This document shows, in pieces, positions 1 to 10,340 of a DNA stretch of 64,000 bases. A model generated the notes under the pieces. That model was not told the origin of the DNA and did no database searches. It saw nothing but the letters and a program-made list of their open reading frames with translations. Each line of letters begins with the position of its first letter. Position 1 is the first letter of the stretch. The translations under genes and the position numbers were made by a program. Origin of the DNA: JADJGC01 sp964576925 (GTDB lineage: Bacteria > Zixibacteria > MSB-5A5 > CAIYYT01); NCBI GenBank assembly GCA_964576925.1, contig CAZNWJ010000005.1:109534-173533 (forward strand), written 5' to 3'.

Positions 1-3000
1 TTCTCGACGACACCGATGAGGAAATTCGAATCGAATCGTCTGACGGCGCCGGTTATCAGTCCGGCAACTGGTTCGATGATTTCCAGAACTACCTGACCGA
101 AGCGGCGGGCAACCCGTACGACTATTATTTTGTCAACGTCGCCAACGGGGAATCCTTCCACCTGGGTAAGCCGATTCCGAACAACTCGTTCCAGCAAGAG
201 GACATTCTCCTGGCCGCGAGTTCGCTACCAACGCGTCCGACAAACGTATCGGCGCGGGCGATCTCGAGCACCCGCATGTATGTCGCTTGGAGTGGTGCCC
301 CCGGATTGACCTACCACGTCTACCGGCGGCTGGCTACCTCCAATGGGTCATTTTTCCGCCTTGACAATCCGGCCGGCAGTCTGGCCAACCCGGGTGTCGC
401 CGACACCTTCTTCGTCGACACGACGGTTGACGGGGTATCATCTTACACATACCTCGTCATCGCCCAGAACGGGAGCGGCGTCTATTCCGCACATTCGGCG
501 CTCGCTACCGGTAACTCCGCGGTATTGACTGCGCCGGTTGTTCAGTCGATTACACCGAATACCGGCCCGAGCGTCGGTGGAACTGCCGTGACGATTAACG
601 GCGCCGGTTTCGATGCTGCCGGCCTGACCGTGACTTTCAGCGGTAATCCGGCGACCAGTGTGACCGTAGTGAACGCCGGCCGCATCACGGCCGTCTCCCC
701 GGCGGGTACTGGAACGGTGAATATCATCGTGACCAACACCTCAGCCGGACTGAGTGGAACGCTCACTGGCGGCTACAGCTACTTCACAAACGGAGCTCCG
801 GTCGCCAATGCAGGTCCTGATCAACTCGGCCGTTTCAAGAATACACTGATTACACTTAACGGCACGCTTTCCAGCGATCCCAACGGCGATAGCCTGTTCT
901 ATAACTGGCTGCAGACCTCGGGTCCTGCGGTGACCCTATCCAGCAACACAGTCGCCCAACCGACCTTCACTGCGTCGTCCAACGGTGACTATTTCTTCCG
1001 ACTGATCGTCAATGACGGAATCGTCAACTCCGCGCCTGACACGGTGCGGATCCAAGTCGTAGAGCGCGCTCCAGTGCTCGCCACAATTGGACCGCGTAGC
1101 GTGACCGAAGGTGCCAATCTCAACTTCAACGCCACTGCGACCGATGCCGATGGCACGACGCCGACGCTCTCTGCCGTCAACCTCCCGGCGGGCGCGACGT
1201 TTGTCAACAACGGCAACGGCAGCGGGACTTTCAATTTCACGCCGACATTTGTGCAGGCCGGCGTTTACAACGTGACCTTCATCGCTTCCGACGGCGTCCT
1301 TGCCGACTCGGAAGTTGTCGCTATAACTGTTAACGAAGCCGGCAACCAGCGACCGGTTCTGGCGACCATCGGCCCGCGTTCGGTGACCGAGGGCGCTACG
1401 CTCAACTTCAATGCTTCGGCTACTGATGTTGACGCGACGATTCCGACGCTCTCCGCCGTGAATCTCCCGGCCGGTGCAACCTTTGTCAACAATGGCAACG
1501 GTACTGGTACCTTCAACTTCGTGCCCAACTTTACGCAGGCGGGTGTCTACAACGTCACCTTCGTTGCTTCAGACGGCACGCTTGCCGATTCCGAGGTCGT
1601 GGCCATCACGGTTAACGAAGCGGGCAATCAGCGTCCGGTGCTGGCGGCGATTGGTCCCCGCCTGACTAATGAAGGCGTCTTGTTGACCTTTAATGCTACG
1701 GCAACTGACGCAGACGGCACCACGCCAGCGCTCACGGCCGTGAACGTCCCGCTGAACGCGACCTTTGTCGATAACGGCAACGGCAGTGGCACATTCAATT
1801 TCACACCGAACTTCACGCAGTCGGGCGTCTACAACGTGACCTTCATCGCCTCCGACGGCACGCTTGCCGATTCCGAAGTCGTGGCCATTACGGTTAACGA
1901 CGGCGGCAACCAGCGCCCGGTACTGGCGGCGATCGGCCCGCGCTCGGTCACTGAAGGTGCAAACCTGAATTTCAACGCGACGGCAACCGATCCCGACAAC
2001 ACGACACCAACACTTTCCGCCGTCGGCTTGCCTTCGGGTGCAACGTTTGTCAATAATGGCAACGGCAGCGGGACTTTCAACTTCACGCCGACATTTGTGC
2101 AGGCCGGTGTTTACAACGTGACATTCATCGCTTCCGACGGCGTCCTTGCCGATTCTGAAGTTGTCGCTATAACTGTCAACGAAGCTGGCAACCAGCGACC
2201 GGTTCTGGCGACCATCGGTCCGCGGAGCGTGACCGAGGGTGCTACGCTCAACTTCAATGCTTCGGCTACTGATGCTGACGCTACGATACCCACGCTGTCT
2301 GCTGTGAATCTTCCGGCCGGTGCAACCTTCGTCAACAATGGTAACGGCACTGGTACCTTCAACTTCGTGCCGAACTTCACCCAGGCCGGTGTCTACAACG
2401 TGACCTTCATCGCCTCCGACGGTACACTGGCCGATTCCGAGGTCGTGGCCATTACGGTCAACGAAGCAGGCAATCAGCGCCCGGTGCTGGCGACTATCGG
2501 GCCCCGCTTCACCAACGAAGGCGTACTGCTGACCTTCAACGCGACGGCCACGGATGCTGACAGTACAACGCCGACGCTTGCCGCGGTCAATGTCCCGGCG
2601 AATGCGACCTTTGTCGACAACGGCAACGGTAGCGGCACGTTCAACTTCACACCGAACTTTACGCAGGCGGGTGTCTACAATGTCACCTTTATCGCGTCTG
2701 ACGGCACACTCGCCGACAGTGAGGTTGTTGCAGTGACCGTTCTCGAGGGCGGCAATCAACGGCCGGTACTGGCCGCGATTGGCCCTCAACTTGTCACTGA
2801 AGGTGTCAATCTCAACTTCAACATTTCGGCAATTGACCCGGACAATACGATTCCCGTCTTGTCGGCGGTCAACGCACCGGCGGGTGCCACGTTTGTGAAT
2901 AATCTCGACGGTACCGGTACGTTTAACTTCACTCCGAACTTCGCTCAAGCCGGTATTTACAATGTCACCTTCATCGCGACCGACGGGGTTCTCGCCGATT

Positions 3001-6000
3001 CTGAAGTTGTTGCGATAACTGTGAATGACGCCGGCAATCAGGCGCCGGTACTGGCCGCAATCGGCCCGCGCAACGTCAACGAAGGCGCCGTGCTAAACTT
3101 CGTGGCTACCGCTACCGACCCCGACGCCACCGTTCCGACACTGGCTGCGGTCGGCGTTCCTGTCAATGCCACTTTCACCGACAACGGCAACGGCACGGGC
3201 ACATTCAACTTTGCGCCCAACTTCACCCAGTCAGGCGTCTACAACGTAACCTTCATCGCCTCCGACGGCGTACTGGCCGACTCCGAAGTGGTAGTGATCA
3301 CAGTCAATGAGGCCAACCGTCCGCCGGTATTAGCGGCAATCGGACCGCAGACGGTCGCAGAGGGTGTCCTGCTGACATTCGGCATCTCAGCCACTGATCT
3401 GGATGCCACAATTCCGGTACTTACCGCCGTGAATCTTCCGGCCAACGCGACGCTGGTCGACAATCTCAACGGCACGGCGACTTTCAGCTTTACGCCGAGT
3501 TTCGCTCAGGCCGGTGTTTACAACGTTACGTTTATCGCCTCCGACGGGCTGCTTGCCGATTCGGAAGTCGTAGCGATCACCGTAACGGAGGCTGGCAATC
3601 AGACGCCGGTTCTTGCGCTCATCGGCAATCGCGCGGTGCAGGAAGGCGGCCTGCTGGAATTCCGTGTCAGCGCCGTCGATCCGGACGGTTCGATCCCGAC
3701 TCTGGTAGCCTCCAATGTGCCACTGAACGCTGCCTTTGTTGATTCCGCCAATGGCGCCGGCTCGTTTACGTTCTCACCGAACTTCAATCAGGCTGGATTC
3801 TATAATGTCCTCTTCGTCGCATCTGACGGCCTCGCTGCCGACAGCGAGCTGGTGCAGATTACCGTCGGCGAATCGGGCAACATTCCGCCGATCCTTAATC
3901 CGATTGGTCCGCAGCAGATTGCCGAGAATAACGTCTTGACGATTCTGATTTCTGCTACCGACGAGACAAATCCACCTGCTCTACAATTGAGCACGTTGAT
4001 GAACAACTACGTTTTTGTCGACTCCGGCAATGGCGTCGGTACGTTTACCTACACGCCGAACTACTTCGATGCCGGTCTCGACTCGGTCGTCTTCTTCGCA
4101 ATCGACGACGACGGTGCGATTGATCAAGAGAAGGTGTACATTACAACACTCGACATTAATCGTCCGCCGCAGATTCTTCCGGCGCTGCCCAACATCGTTG
4201 CCGTGCCGGGTGACTCTGTGAAGTTCCACATCGTTGCCGCTGATTCCACCGACCCGAACGGTGGCCGGCTCTATCTGCTCGCACTGCAAAAACCGTCAAC
4301 CTCGGTATTCGTCGATTCGGCCAATAATCGCGGCTCGCTGCGCTGGCTGCCGACGATTGCTGATACCGGTGTGCACCAGTTTATCGTCTTGGTGACCGAC
4401 GATGAATCACCCGCGCTCTCATCGCGCGATACCGCTCTGATTACCGTGAATGTGAGCAACCAGGCCCCGATCCTCGCCGCGATTGGTCCAAAGTCTGTAT
4501 TAGAAGGAGATACCGTCTCGTTCCGTATCTCGGCAACCGACCCCGACGGCACCGTGCCGTTCTTCTATGCGCAGAACATCCCGGCCAATGGCGTGCTCGT
4601 TGATTCGGCGAACGGCGCCGGCTCATTCACCTTCATGCCGGCGTTTACGCAGTCAGGGCTGTACTCCGTCAAGTTCTTCGCATCCGACGGTAACCGAACC
4701 GACAACGAAATCGTGTTGATTCAGGTGATCAATGTACCGCAGCCGCCAGAGATCACGGTGCCATCGAGCCCGCAGATCGTTACTGAGGGTGAGGTGCTCG
4801 AGTTCGGCTTAAGCGCTACCGATCCCGATGGCACGACGCCGAGCTTCGTGATGGCGGCGCTCTCTCCGTTACCGCCGAATGCTGCCTTGGTCGACTCCGG
4901 TAATGGCGCGGCTTCATTCCGTTTCGCACCGGTCTTTGTGCAGTCAGGAATCTACAATTTCTACTTCATTGCGACTGACGGCCAGCGTTCTGACACTGGC
5001 CTTGTGACAGTCAACTGTCAGGATGCCGGCAACCAAACGCCGGTGCTGACGGTCAGACGTGCCTCAACGACCCTCGGAGATTATGACACGACTTCGATAC
5101 AAGAAGGCCAGCTGCTGATTCTGACTGCATTGGCTACCGACGCCGATAGCACCATCACGCTGCTTTCCACTTCCACGCCACTGCCGCACACGGCGACCTT
5201 TGTTGACAATATCAACTCGACGGGTACGTTTAACTGGCAAACTGCCAACCTTGAAGTCGGCCTCTACACCGTGACGTTTTACGCCACTGACGGAATCAGC
5301 AGCGCGATCATTGATTCGTCGCACGTGGTCATTCGCGTCACCGACCAGAACTTCTCGCCAGGAGCAATGACCTACGATCCCCAGAGTGTTTGCTTCTTCC
5401 CGGGAGCGGGTTGCGGTGCGTCGCTTCCGGAAGGCGGTCTGTTGACGTTCAAGATTTTCGCCTTTGGAGGCGACCCTGATCTGACCAGTCCAATCTTCAC
5501 TGCGTATCCGTTTACCGTGACCGGTTCCGATACCACTCTTCTGACAACGACGCCGTTGCCTAACAACATGTCGGTTGTCGATAACGGAGATACGGCGACG
5601 TTTTCCTTCTCGCCGAATTTCCAACAAGCGGGGACCTATCGGATCATGATCGTGCTGATCGATGAGACGAATCCGAGCGACGTTGAACGCTCGGCGTGGA
5701 ACATAACGGTGACCAACGTCTCCGTCCCGCCGGTGCTCAACCCGATCGGGCCGTTATCGGTTGTCGAAGGGCAAACGCTCGATGTCAACATCAGCGGCAG
5801 CGATCCTGATGGTCTTCCGGTGATCATCTCGTCCACAACGCTACCTGCCGGGGCCACGCTCACGGCTCTTACCGGTCAGCCCGCCGGGGTGGCGACATCA
5901 CGGCTGTTGTATACTCCTGGATTTGCCGCCGCGGGGTCTTACAACGTCTGGTTCCGCGTGCGAGAGCAGACGCCGCCACTGGCCGACTCGGAGCAAGTGA

Positions 6001-6524
6001 CGATCACAGTGATCGAAGCCGGCCCGCAGGCGCCGGTGATTACGGCGATTCCGACCAGCTACCAGGTAAACGTCGAAGGCGACATCTTGAGCCTCTGGCT
6101 GCGCGCAACCGACGTCGACAGCCCGCCGCCGACATGGACGCGCTTCGGATCACCGGTGGCGCCCTGGAATGGAATCCTTGTGGATTCTGCTAACGGTCGC
6201 GCCAGCTATCGTTTTGATCCGATTCCGAATCAGGAGGATTCCGTTTATACGGTCAATTTCGTGGCCACGTCGAACGACGCGCGAAGCGATACCCTGACGG
6301 TCGCTATCACCGTGATCAACGGGGTCTGCGGCGACGCCGACTCGGATGGCCTGATTTCCGTGTCTGACGTCGTCTTCCTGATCACCTATATCTTCGGCGG
6401 CGGTCCAGCCCCGTCGACTTTGCGCGAAGGAGATCCCAATAACGATGGCGTGACGTCGGTTTCCGACGCTGTCTATCTGATTACGTACATCTTTGGTGGC
6501 GGTCCGGCGCCCAACTGCAACTAA
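1..6524 (+). CDS. Partial giant secreted Ig-like repeat protein with C-terminal dockerin
   Basis: The frame is open from base 3 without a start, so the 5' end lies outside the window; 2173 residues are visible to TAA at 6522. Domain order: an unassigned leader, an FN3-like domain (about 226-525), an IPT/TIG domain (about 530-780, with an ITPNTGPSVGGT motif), a PKD-like domain (about 790-1065), about 18 Ig/cadherin-like repeats of roughly 94 residues (1066-6320), then a dockerin (about 6328-6524) with two D-x-D-x-(D/N)-G calcium loops, each followed by an IFGGGPAP helix end. Repeats of this kind usually form long extracellular stalks or adhesins. I infer an exported surface filament held by its dockerin. 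No catalytic motif is visible. The last repeats are divergent and the first six nearly identical, so the array is still expanding near its N-terminal side. Confidence 0.9.
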   Translation, partial: LDDTDEEIRIESSDGAGYQSGNWFDDFQNYLTEAAGNPYDYYFVNVANGESFHLGKPIPNNSFQQEDILLAASSLPTRPTNVSARAISSTRMYVAWSGAPGLTYHVYRRLATSNGSFFRLDNPAGSLANPGVADTFFVDTTVDGVSSYTYLVIAQNGSGVYSAHSALATGNSAVLTAPVVQSITPNTGPSVGGTAVTINGAGFDAAGLTVTFSGNPATSVTVVNAGRITAVSPAGTGTVNIIVTNTSAGLSGTLTGGYSYFTNGAPVANAGPDQLGRFKNTLITLNGTLSSDPNGDSLFYNWLQTSGPAVTLSSNTVAQPTFTASSNGDYFFRLIVNDGIVNSAPDTVRIQVVERAPVLATIGPRSVTEGANLNFNATATDADGTTPTLSAVNLPAGATFVNNGNGSGTFNFTPTFVQAGVYNVTFIASDGVLADSEVVAITVNEAGNQRPVLATIGPRSVTEGATLNFNASATDVDATIPTLSAVNLPAGATFVNNGNGTGTFNFVPNFTQAGVYNVTFVASDGTLADSEVVAITVNEAGNQRPVLAAIGPRLTNEGVLLTFNATATDADGTTPALTAVNVPLNATFVDNGNGSGTFNFTPNFTQSGVYNVTFIASDGTLADSEVVAITVNDGGNQRPVLAAIGPRSVTEGANLNFNATATDPDNTTPTLSAVGLPSGATFVNNGNGSGTFNFTPTFVQAGVYNVTFIASDGVLADSEVVAITVNEAGNQRPVLATIGPRSVTEGATLNFNASATDADATIPTLSAVNLPAGATFVNNGNGTGTFNFVPNFTQAGVYNVTFIASDGTLADSEVVAITVNEAGNQRPVLATIGPRFTNEGVLLTFNATATDADSTTPTLAAVNVPANATFVDNGNGSGTFNFTPNFTQAGVYNVTFIASDGTLADSEVVAVTVLEGGNQRPVLAAIGPQLVTEGVNLNFNISAIDPDNTIPVLSAVNAPAGATFVNNLDGTGTFNFTPNFAQAGIYNVTFIATDGVLADSEVVAITVNDAGNQAPVLAAIGPRNVNEGAVLNFVATATDPDATVPTLAAVGVPVNATFTDNGNGTGTFNFAPNFTQSGVYNVTFIASDGVLADSEVVVITVNEANRPPVLAAIGPQTVAEGVLLTFGISATDLDATIPVLTAVNLPANATLVDNLNGTATFSFTPSFAQAGVYNVTFIASDGLLADSEVVAITVTEAGNQTPVLALIGNRAVQEGGLLEFRVSAVDPDGSIPTLVASNVPLNAAFVDSANGAGSFTFSPNFNQAGFYNVLFVASDGLAADSELVQITVGESGNIPPILNPIGPQQIAENNVLTILISATDETNPPALQLSTLMNNYVFVDSGNGVGTFTYTPNYFDAGLDSVVFFAIDDDGAIDQEKVYITTLDINRPPQILPALPNIVAVPGDSVKFHIVAADSTDPNGGRLYLLALQKPSTSVFVDSANNRGSLRWLPTIADTGVHQFIVLVTDDESPALSSRDTALITVNVSNQAPILAAIGPKSVLEGDTVSFRISATDPDGTVPFFYAQNIPANGVLVDSANGAGSFTFMPAFTQSGLYSVKFFASDGNRTDNEIVLIQVINVPQPPEITVPSSPQIVTEGEVLEFGLSATDPDGTTPSFVMAALSPLPPNAALVDSGNGAASFRFAPVFVQSGIYNFYFIATDGQRSDTGLVTVNCQDAGNQTPVLTVRRASTTLGDYDTTSIQEGQLLILTALATDADSTITLLSTSTPLPHTATFVDNINSTGTFNWQTANLEVGLYTVTFYATDGISSAIIDSSHVVIRVTDQNFSPGAMTYDPQSVCFFPGAGCGASLPEGGLLTFKIFAFGGDPDLTSPIFTAYPFTVTGSDTTLLTTTPLPNNMSVVDNGDTATFSFSPNFQQAGTYRIMIVLIDETNPSDVERSAWNITVTNVSVPPVLNPIGPLSVVEGQTLDVNISGSDPDGLPVIISSTTLPAGATLTALTGQPAGVATSRLLYTPGFAAAGSYNVWFRVREQTPPLADSEQVTITVIEAGPQAPVITAIPTSYQVNVEGDILSLWLRATDVDSPPPTWTRFGSPVAPWNGILVDSANGRASYRFDPIPNQEDSVYTVNFVATSNDARSDTLTVAITVINGVCGDADSDGLISVSDVVFLITYIFGGGPAPSTLREGDPNNDGVTSVSDAVYLITYIFGGGPAPNCN
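1066..6320 (+). repeat. Tandem array of about 18 Ig-like coding repeats (~282 bp unit)
   Basis: Each unit opens with a (R/A/P)PVLAxIGP motif, continues with EGxxLxF and ATDxD, and ends with YNVTFIASDG and EVVAITV. Units 1-3 and 4-6 form a higher-order repeat with an 846 bp period: the string gtgcaggccg occurs at 1251 and again at 2097 inside long near-identical blocks. From about unit 10 onward copies diverge and vary in length. Confidence 0.9.
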
Positions 6525-6560
6525 CCGACTTCCGACCCGGATCGGAGTTTCGACCTCTGA

Positions 6561-6593
6561 AGCGGCAGACGATTCAATCGTCTGCCGCTTTTT
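6561..6593 (+). terminator. Rho-independent terminator after the giant repeat protein
   Basis: A near-perfect 14-bp inverted repeat (AGCGGCAGACGATT and its complement) is followed directly by a T run, 37 nt after the stop codon. Confidence 0.9.
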
Positions 6594-7115
6594 GTATTCA
6601 TTCCGGAATCCAAATCGGGGAAGATTTGTCGATTCTATAACTTATTGATTTGTAAAGCACTTGTCGTGTAGCCGCGAACCCAAAAAGCTGTTGACAAGAG
6701 TCAGACTTGCCGTTATAATTAAGCCGTTACGGTATCGAATGGCTTGACGGTCCAACTGGCAAATTTCGGGATTTGCCAAGGTCTTGCCCTTCAACAAGGT
6801 CTTCACTTGTACTAAGACTTGAAGCAACAATCGTCCTCGCTGGCGCTGCGGTCCAGTCCAGACAGGAGCGGCTTCGCGGGTGGTTTCACTCAAGTCGATA
6901 AACTGGCTTTGATCCGAAACCAATCGGAACTGGTGATGTGAAGAAATGCAAATTCCAGCCAACAAATATACGCTTTCGATCCACCACATACTCAATAGAG
7001 CCTGTTTTCATGGCGATTTCAGGGAGGTGATGAGTCCAGCACGACACCACGCTTTTCTGCGTACGATTGACATCGGTTTCTTAATTGCAACGTTTCACTC
7101 TGAAAGGAGCAGAAG
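6594..7115 (+). other. Intergenic region: consensus promoter and ~390-nt leader
   Basis: This 520-bp gap holds a perfect sigma-70-type promoter at 6691-6719 and a predicted transcript leader of about 390 nt. A 57-codon reading frame (6946-7119) ends in a 4-nt overlap with the next start codon. I recognise no riboswitch, tRNA or other known RNA. A 117-codon antisense frame at 6642-6995 has no recognisable features. Confidence 0.6.
6691..6719 (+). promoter_or_regulatory. Perfect sigma-70-type promoter
   Basis: TTGACA (6691-6696), exactly 17 nt, TATAAT (6714-6719). Predicted transcription start is near 6726, about 390 nt before the start codon of the next gene. Confidence 0.8.
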
Positions 7116-7119
7116 ATGA
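6946..7119 (+). CDS. Possible small leader ORF overlapping the next start codon
   Basis: A 57-codon frame starts at ATG 6946; an internal ATG at 7030 is preceded at once by a GGGAGG string. It ends in TGA at 7117-7119, overlapping the ATG of the 7116 gene by 4 nt (ATGA), an arrangement typical of translational coupling. It lies downstream of the strong promoter at 6691. The predicted peptide (about 29 residues from the internal start) is basic and resembles nothing I know. It may be a leader peptide or chance. Confidence 0.25.
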   Translation: MQIPANKYTLSIHHILNRACFHGDFREVMSPARHHAFLRTIDIGFLIATFHSERSRR

Positions 7120-10100
7120 CCAGAAAAATTACGGTCCTTCTCACTCTTGCACTGTTTCTGTTGGCAGTATGCGGCGCGTCAGCGTTCGCGGCCAAGGCCG
7201 TCACTCAGACGTCCTGGGGCACGCAGTTGAACCTGCGTACTGATCTGCCGGCAGCCAAGATCATCGGCGGTGAAGAAATCGCCGCTGCCGCCGACGGCCC
7301 GGCCAAGCCGGACATGTCGGGTGGCTCACAGACGTTGGGCTTCAGCCCTGACGGAATCCTCACAATTGGTGACACCTATCTCGATTATCAGCACAACGGC
7401 TCGATGGGCCGTCAGATTGCGGTGGGTAACGGCTGGGTCCACAACGCGTGGATGGTCTACCCGAGCGCCAGTACATCTGGTGACCGTTACATCGAGTACT
7501 ACGGTTATCAGCTGCCCCCTGGCACCTCGACTGCGAGCGTCAGCTCGGTCGATCCGGCCACGACCGGCGCCGGATACGGTAACCTTGACTGGGATCCGAC
7601 CGGTCCGAGTGGTGCCGCGGTTGTTTCTTATCACCGCGTAGCCGACAACGGTACGAAGGCTACCCGCGACTTCGCGAATGGCGCCGGCGCCTTTGCGACT
7701 CCGTTTGTCTTCCCGGCCCCGAACTGCCAGAGCGTCGTTTCCGGTCTCAGCGGCGTTGAAGGCCCGTACATTTGGCCGATCATCGCCATCGATGTCATCG
7801 GCGGCCAGGCTGTTCTGCATGTCGTCAGCACCGAGTCTCCCCCGAATACCAGCGATAACGAGCAGTCGATTGTCTATTATCGCTCGAATCCGGGCTTGAC
7901 TGCATCCGCCACGACTTGCGCGTTGTGGATCGATTCCTGCTGGAACATCACCCCGGTGGTGGCGGCTGATCCGAATTCGGACAACGTGGCCATCGTGTAC
8001 CTGCGCCCGAAGGACCGTGCCTTCTCGGCCGGTACTCAGCAGCACAATAACACCGTCGTCTACCTCGAATCGACTAACGGCGGCGTGAACTGGGGTCCGC
8101 TCACTCACGTTTCCAACTACACTGGCGCTGATCTTGAACGCGCCTACACCGACGTCGATGCGATTTACGATAGCGATGGTTGCTTGCACATCGCCTGGAA
8201 CGCCCCGCCATTCGACTCTGCCGGCGGCGGCGCAACAGCCAACGACGTCTGCAAACTGCGTCACTGGGATGATTGCGGTCAGTGTCTCAGCTTGGTTGCG
8301 GAAGCCACCAATGTCGACGACAATGCCACCGGTCAAAACGGTGCGTGGAACCTCAATATTGCCAAGATGAACTTGTCCGAGTGTACGGTCGGCGCCAACA
8401 AGCTGCTGTATCTCACTTACACGCGTTTCCTTGGCACGACGGCTGCTCCTGATCGTTCGGCTGGTGGTTTCAACAATGGCGAAATCTTCGCCCAGGTTTC
8501 CAGCACCGACGGCTTGACCTGGGGTCCCCCGGTCAACTTGACCAATACGCCATCGAACAACTGCGCGGCTGGTAACTGCTTCTCCGAGCACTGGTCATCC
8601 TCGGCCCGCTACGTGACCGATTCGCTGCGTATCCAGTACATCGAAGATAAGGATGCCGGCGGTATCGTGCAGACGGAAGGCGCTTGGACTAACAGCCCGG
8701 TGAAGAATATCTCCGTGGGTTGCTTCCCGATGACGACCTTCGTCAGCCTGTCTGCGACTCCTCCCGACTTCGGCTATCCGTTCCATGTTCCGCCGACCAC
8801 GACCAAGGATTCCGTGATCGTGCTCACGAACTCGGGTAATGCTGCGACAAACTGGTCGGTCGCCGCGACCGCGGGCTGGATTACCTTCCCGTTCGGCAAT
8901 AGCGGCACCTGCAACGCCGGTTGCACCAATACATCGACCTTTACGGCGCGGTTCTCGCCGGGAGCCGGCGGCTATTTGACAGCTACCATCAACGTCACAT
9001 ATAGTGATCCCGACAAGGGCGTCGACATTGTGACCGCGATTCCGGTTGAACTGCATAGCTGGGCCAATTTCTTCCTGCCGGTTGATCTCGATATCCGCAC
9101 TTCGTGCGCGCGTCTGAATGTCAACCAGGCTTCGCAGATTGGCGCCAATGTCGATGGCAAGCGCTTCAGCTACTTTGCCGACCTTCCGTCGACCCAGCAG
9201 GGTTACCTCTATGACGGTTTCCTGATTCTCGGTAACAGCGCTACCAACCTGACGCACTCGACCTACCGCGACATCGGTGGTACCGGCATCACCGAGCCGT
9301 CGGGCAGCAATCCGTTCGGATTCCTGTATGCGGCGACTGCCTCGATGACCGGTGACTCGACCGGCTTTACCTTCGAGCGCCGCGCCTCCGGCAAGGGATA
9401 CAACCGCGACTCGACCCTTCAGTTCGACGTCCGCTGGTTTGCGCCGAAGATTCCTGATTCCTGTAACTTCTTTGTCGGTGTCTTCGACATTTACAAAGGA
9501 CCCAAGCCGGGCACGGTCAGCAGCTTGACGGTTGCTTACTACGCCGACTGGGATGTTCCGTCCGATACCGGTTCCGACAACTATTCCGGTGTTGACGGAG
9601 CCAAGTACATGGTCTACCAGCGCGGTGGTTATCCGGGCGGACCGAATAACAACATCAGCCGCTTCGCCGGTATGGGTGGCGGTCGTGAGGGCGGCAAGAT
9701 CGTCGGCGGCTTCATTGTCTCTAATCCAGTCTATATCTACCCGTCAGTCGGATGGGAGAACGATTCTCTGTGGAATCGTCTCTCGGGCTTGGCCCAGGAT
9801 CAGTACCAAACCGCTCCGGGATTCGTGGATCCGGGCGTGGGTACTGGCCCTGCTGAAGACTTGAGCTCCGTACTTGTTCTGGCTCGGAACCAGACGGTTG
9901 GCACGAATGACACAGTAACTGTTGCTGTCGTCGTCGCTGCTCAGCCGGTTGCTGGAACGCTCGCCGGTCTCAAGACCGCGATCGACCAGGGCTATAAGTT
10001 CATCTGCACGCGCGGTCTCCTTCCGGCGACTGCGGAAATCTGCAAGAACTGCAAGTGCGGTGACGCGGACAACAACGGTATCTGGACGATTTCGGACGCC

Positions 10101-10253
10101 GTGTACCTGATCACCTACATCTTCGGCGGCGGTCCGGCTCCGGCTCAGACCTGTCTCGGCGATGCTGACGGTAACAAGATCATCACGATTTCAGACGCGG
10201 TGTACTTGATTACCTTCATCTTCGGCGGCGGTCCGGCTCCGGCTGGCTGCTAA
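7116..10253 (+). CDS. Secreted sialidase-like propeller protein with dockerin
   Basis: 1045 residues. ATG 7116 follows AAGGAG at 7 nt. A signal peptide occupies residues 1-26 (basic start, then LLTLALFLLAVCGASAFA). About residues 60-540 look like a BNR/sialidase-type beta-propeller: Asp-box-like strings such as STNGGVNWG and STDGLTWG recur. A BACON/Ig-like domain follows (about 545-650, with NSGNAATNWSV and WITF), then a unique region of about 320 residues, then a C-terminal dockerin (about 977-1045). The propeller suggests glycan binding or hydrolysis, but no catalytic residues can be assigned with confidence. A strong terminator follows at 10307, so the gene appears monocistronic with a long leader. 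Confidence 0.88.
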   Translation: MTRKITVLLTLALFLLAVCGASAFAAKAVTQTSWGTQLNLRTDLPAAKIIGGEEIAAAADGPAKPDMSGGSQTLGFSPDGILTIGDTYLDYQHNGSMGRQIAVGNGWVHNAWMVYPSASTSGDRYIEYYGYQLPPGTSTASVSSVDPATTGAGYGNLDWDPTGPSGAAVVSYHRVADNGTKATRDFANGAGAFATPFVFPAPNCQSVVSGLSGVEGPYIWPIIAIDVIGGQAVLHVVSTESPPNTSDNEQSIVYYRSNPGLTASATTCALWIDSCWNITPVVAADPNSDNVAIVYLRPKDRAFSAGTQQHNNTVVYLESTNGGVNWGPLTHVSNYTGADLERAYTDVDAIYDSDGCLHIAWNAPPFDSAGGGATANDVCKLRHWDDCGQCLSLVAEATNVDDNATGQNGAWNLNIAKMNLSECTVGANKLLYLTYTRFLGTTAAPDRSAGGFNNGEIFAQVSSTDGLTWGPPVNLTNTPSNNCAAGNCFSEHWSSSARYVTDSLRIQYIEDKDAGGIVQTEGAWTNSPVKNISVGCFPMTTFVSLSATPPDFGYPFHVPPTTTKDSVIVLTNSGNAATNWSVAATAGWITFPFGNSGTCNAGCTNTSTFTARFSPGAGGYLTATINVTYSDPDKGVDIVTAIPVELHSWANFFLPVDLDIRTSCARLNVNQASQIGANVDGKRFSYFADLPSTQQGYLYDGFLILGNSATNLTHSTYRDIGGTGITEPSGSNPFGFLYAATASMTGDSTGFTFERRASGKGYNRDSTLQFDVRWFAPKIPDSCNFFVGVFDIYKGPKPGTVSSLTVAYYADWDVPSDTGSDNYSGVDGAKYMVYQRGGYPGGPNNNISRFAGMGGGREGGKIVGGFIVSNPVYIYPSVGWENDSLWNRLSGLAQDQYQTAPGFVDPGVGTGPAEDLSSVLVLARNQTVGTNDTVTVAVVVAAQPVAGTLAGLKTAIDQGYKFICTRGLLPATAEICKNCKCGDADNNGIWTISDAVYLITYIFGGGPAPAQTCLGDADGNKIITISDAVYLITFIFGGGPAPAGC

Positions 10254-10306
10254 GGAGCTTAGTTGATTCGTTTCGATCTCGTGAGAGATTGAGACTTCAA
10301 TAAAGC

Positions 10307-10340
10307 AGGCCGCATTCGGGTAACACCGAATGCGGCCTTT
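10307..10340 (+). terminator. Rho-independent terminator
   Basis: A 13-bp stem (AGGCCGCATTCGG and its complement) with a 6-nt loop and a short T run, 54 nt after the stop of the 7116 gene. Confidence 0.85.

Noticed and set aside
1066..2760. Regular repeats considered as a CRISPR array
   Set aside because: The period (~282 bp) is coding, lies in one open frame and has no spacers.
1569..2948. 459-codon minus-strand frame within the Ig-repeat gene
   Set aside because: It is an antisense shadow of the regular repeats; the product has no domain and the plus strand is clearly coding.
6642..6995. 117-codon minus-strand frame in the intergenic region
   Set aside because: Runs across a perfect plus-strand promoter, lacks a ribosome binding site and has no recognisable motif.
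7326..8591. 421-codon minus-strand frame
   Set aside because: Antisense shadow of the sialidase-like gene; no start signal and biased composition.
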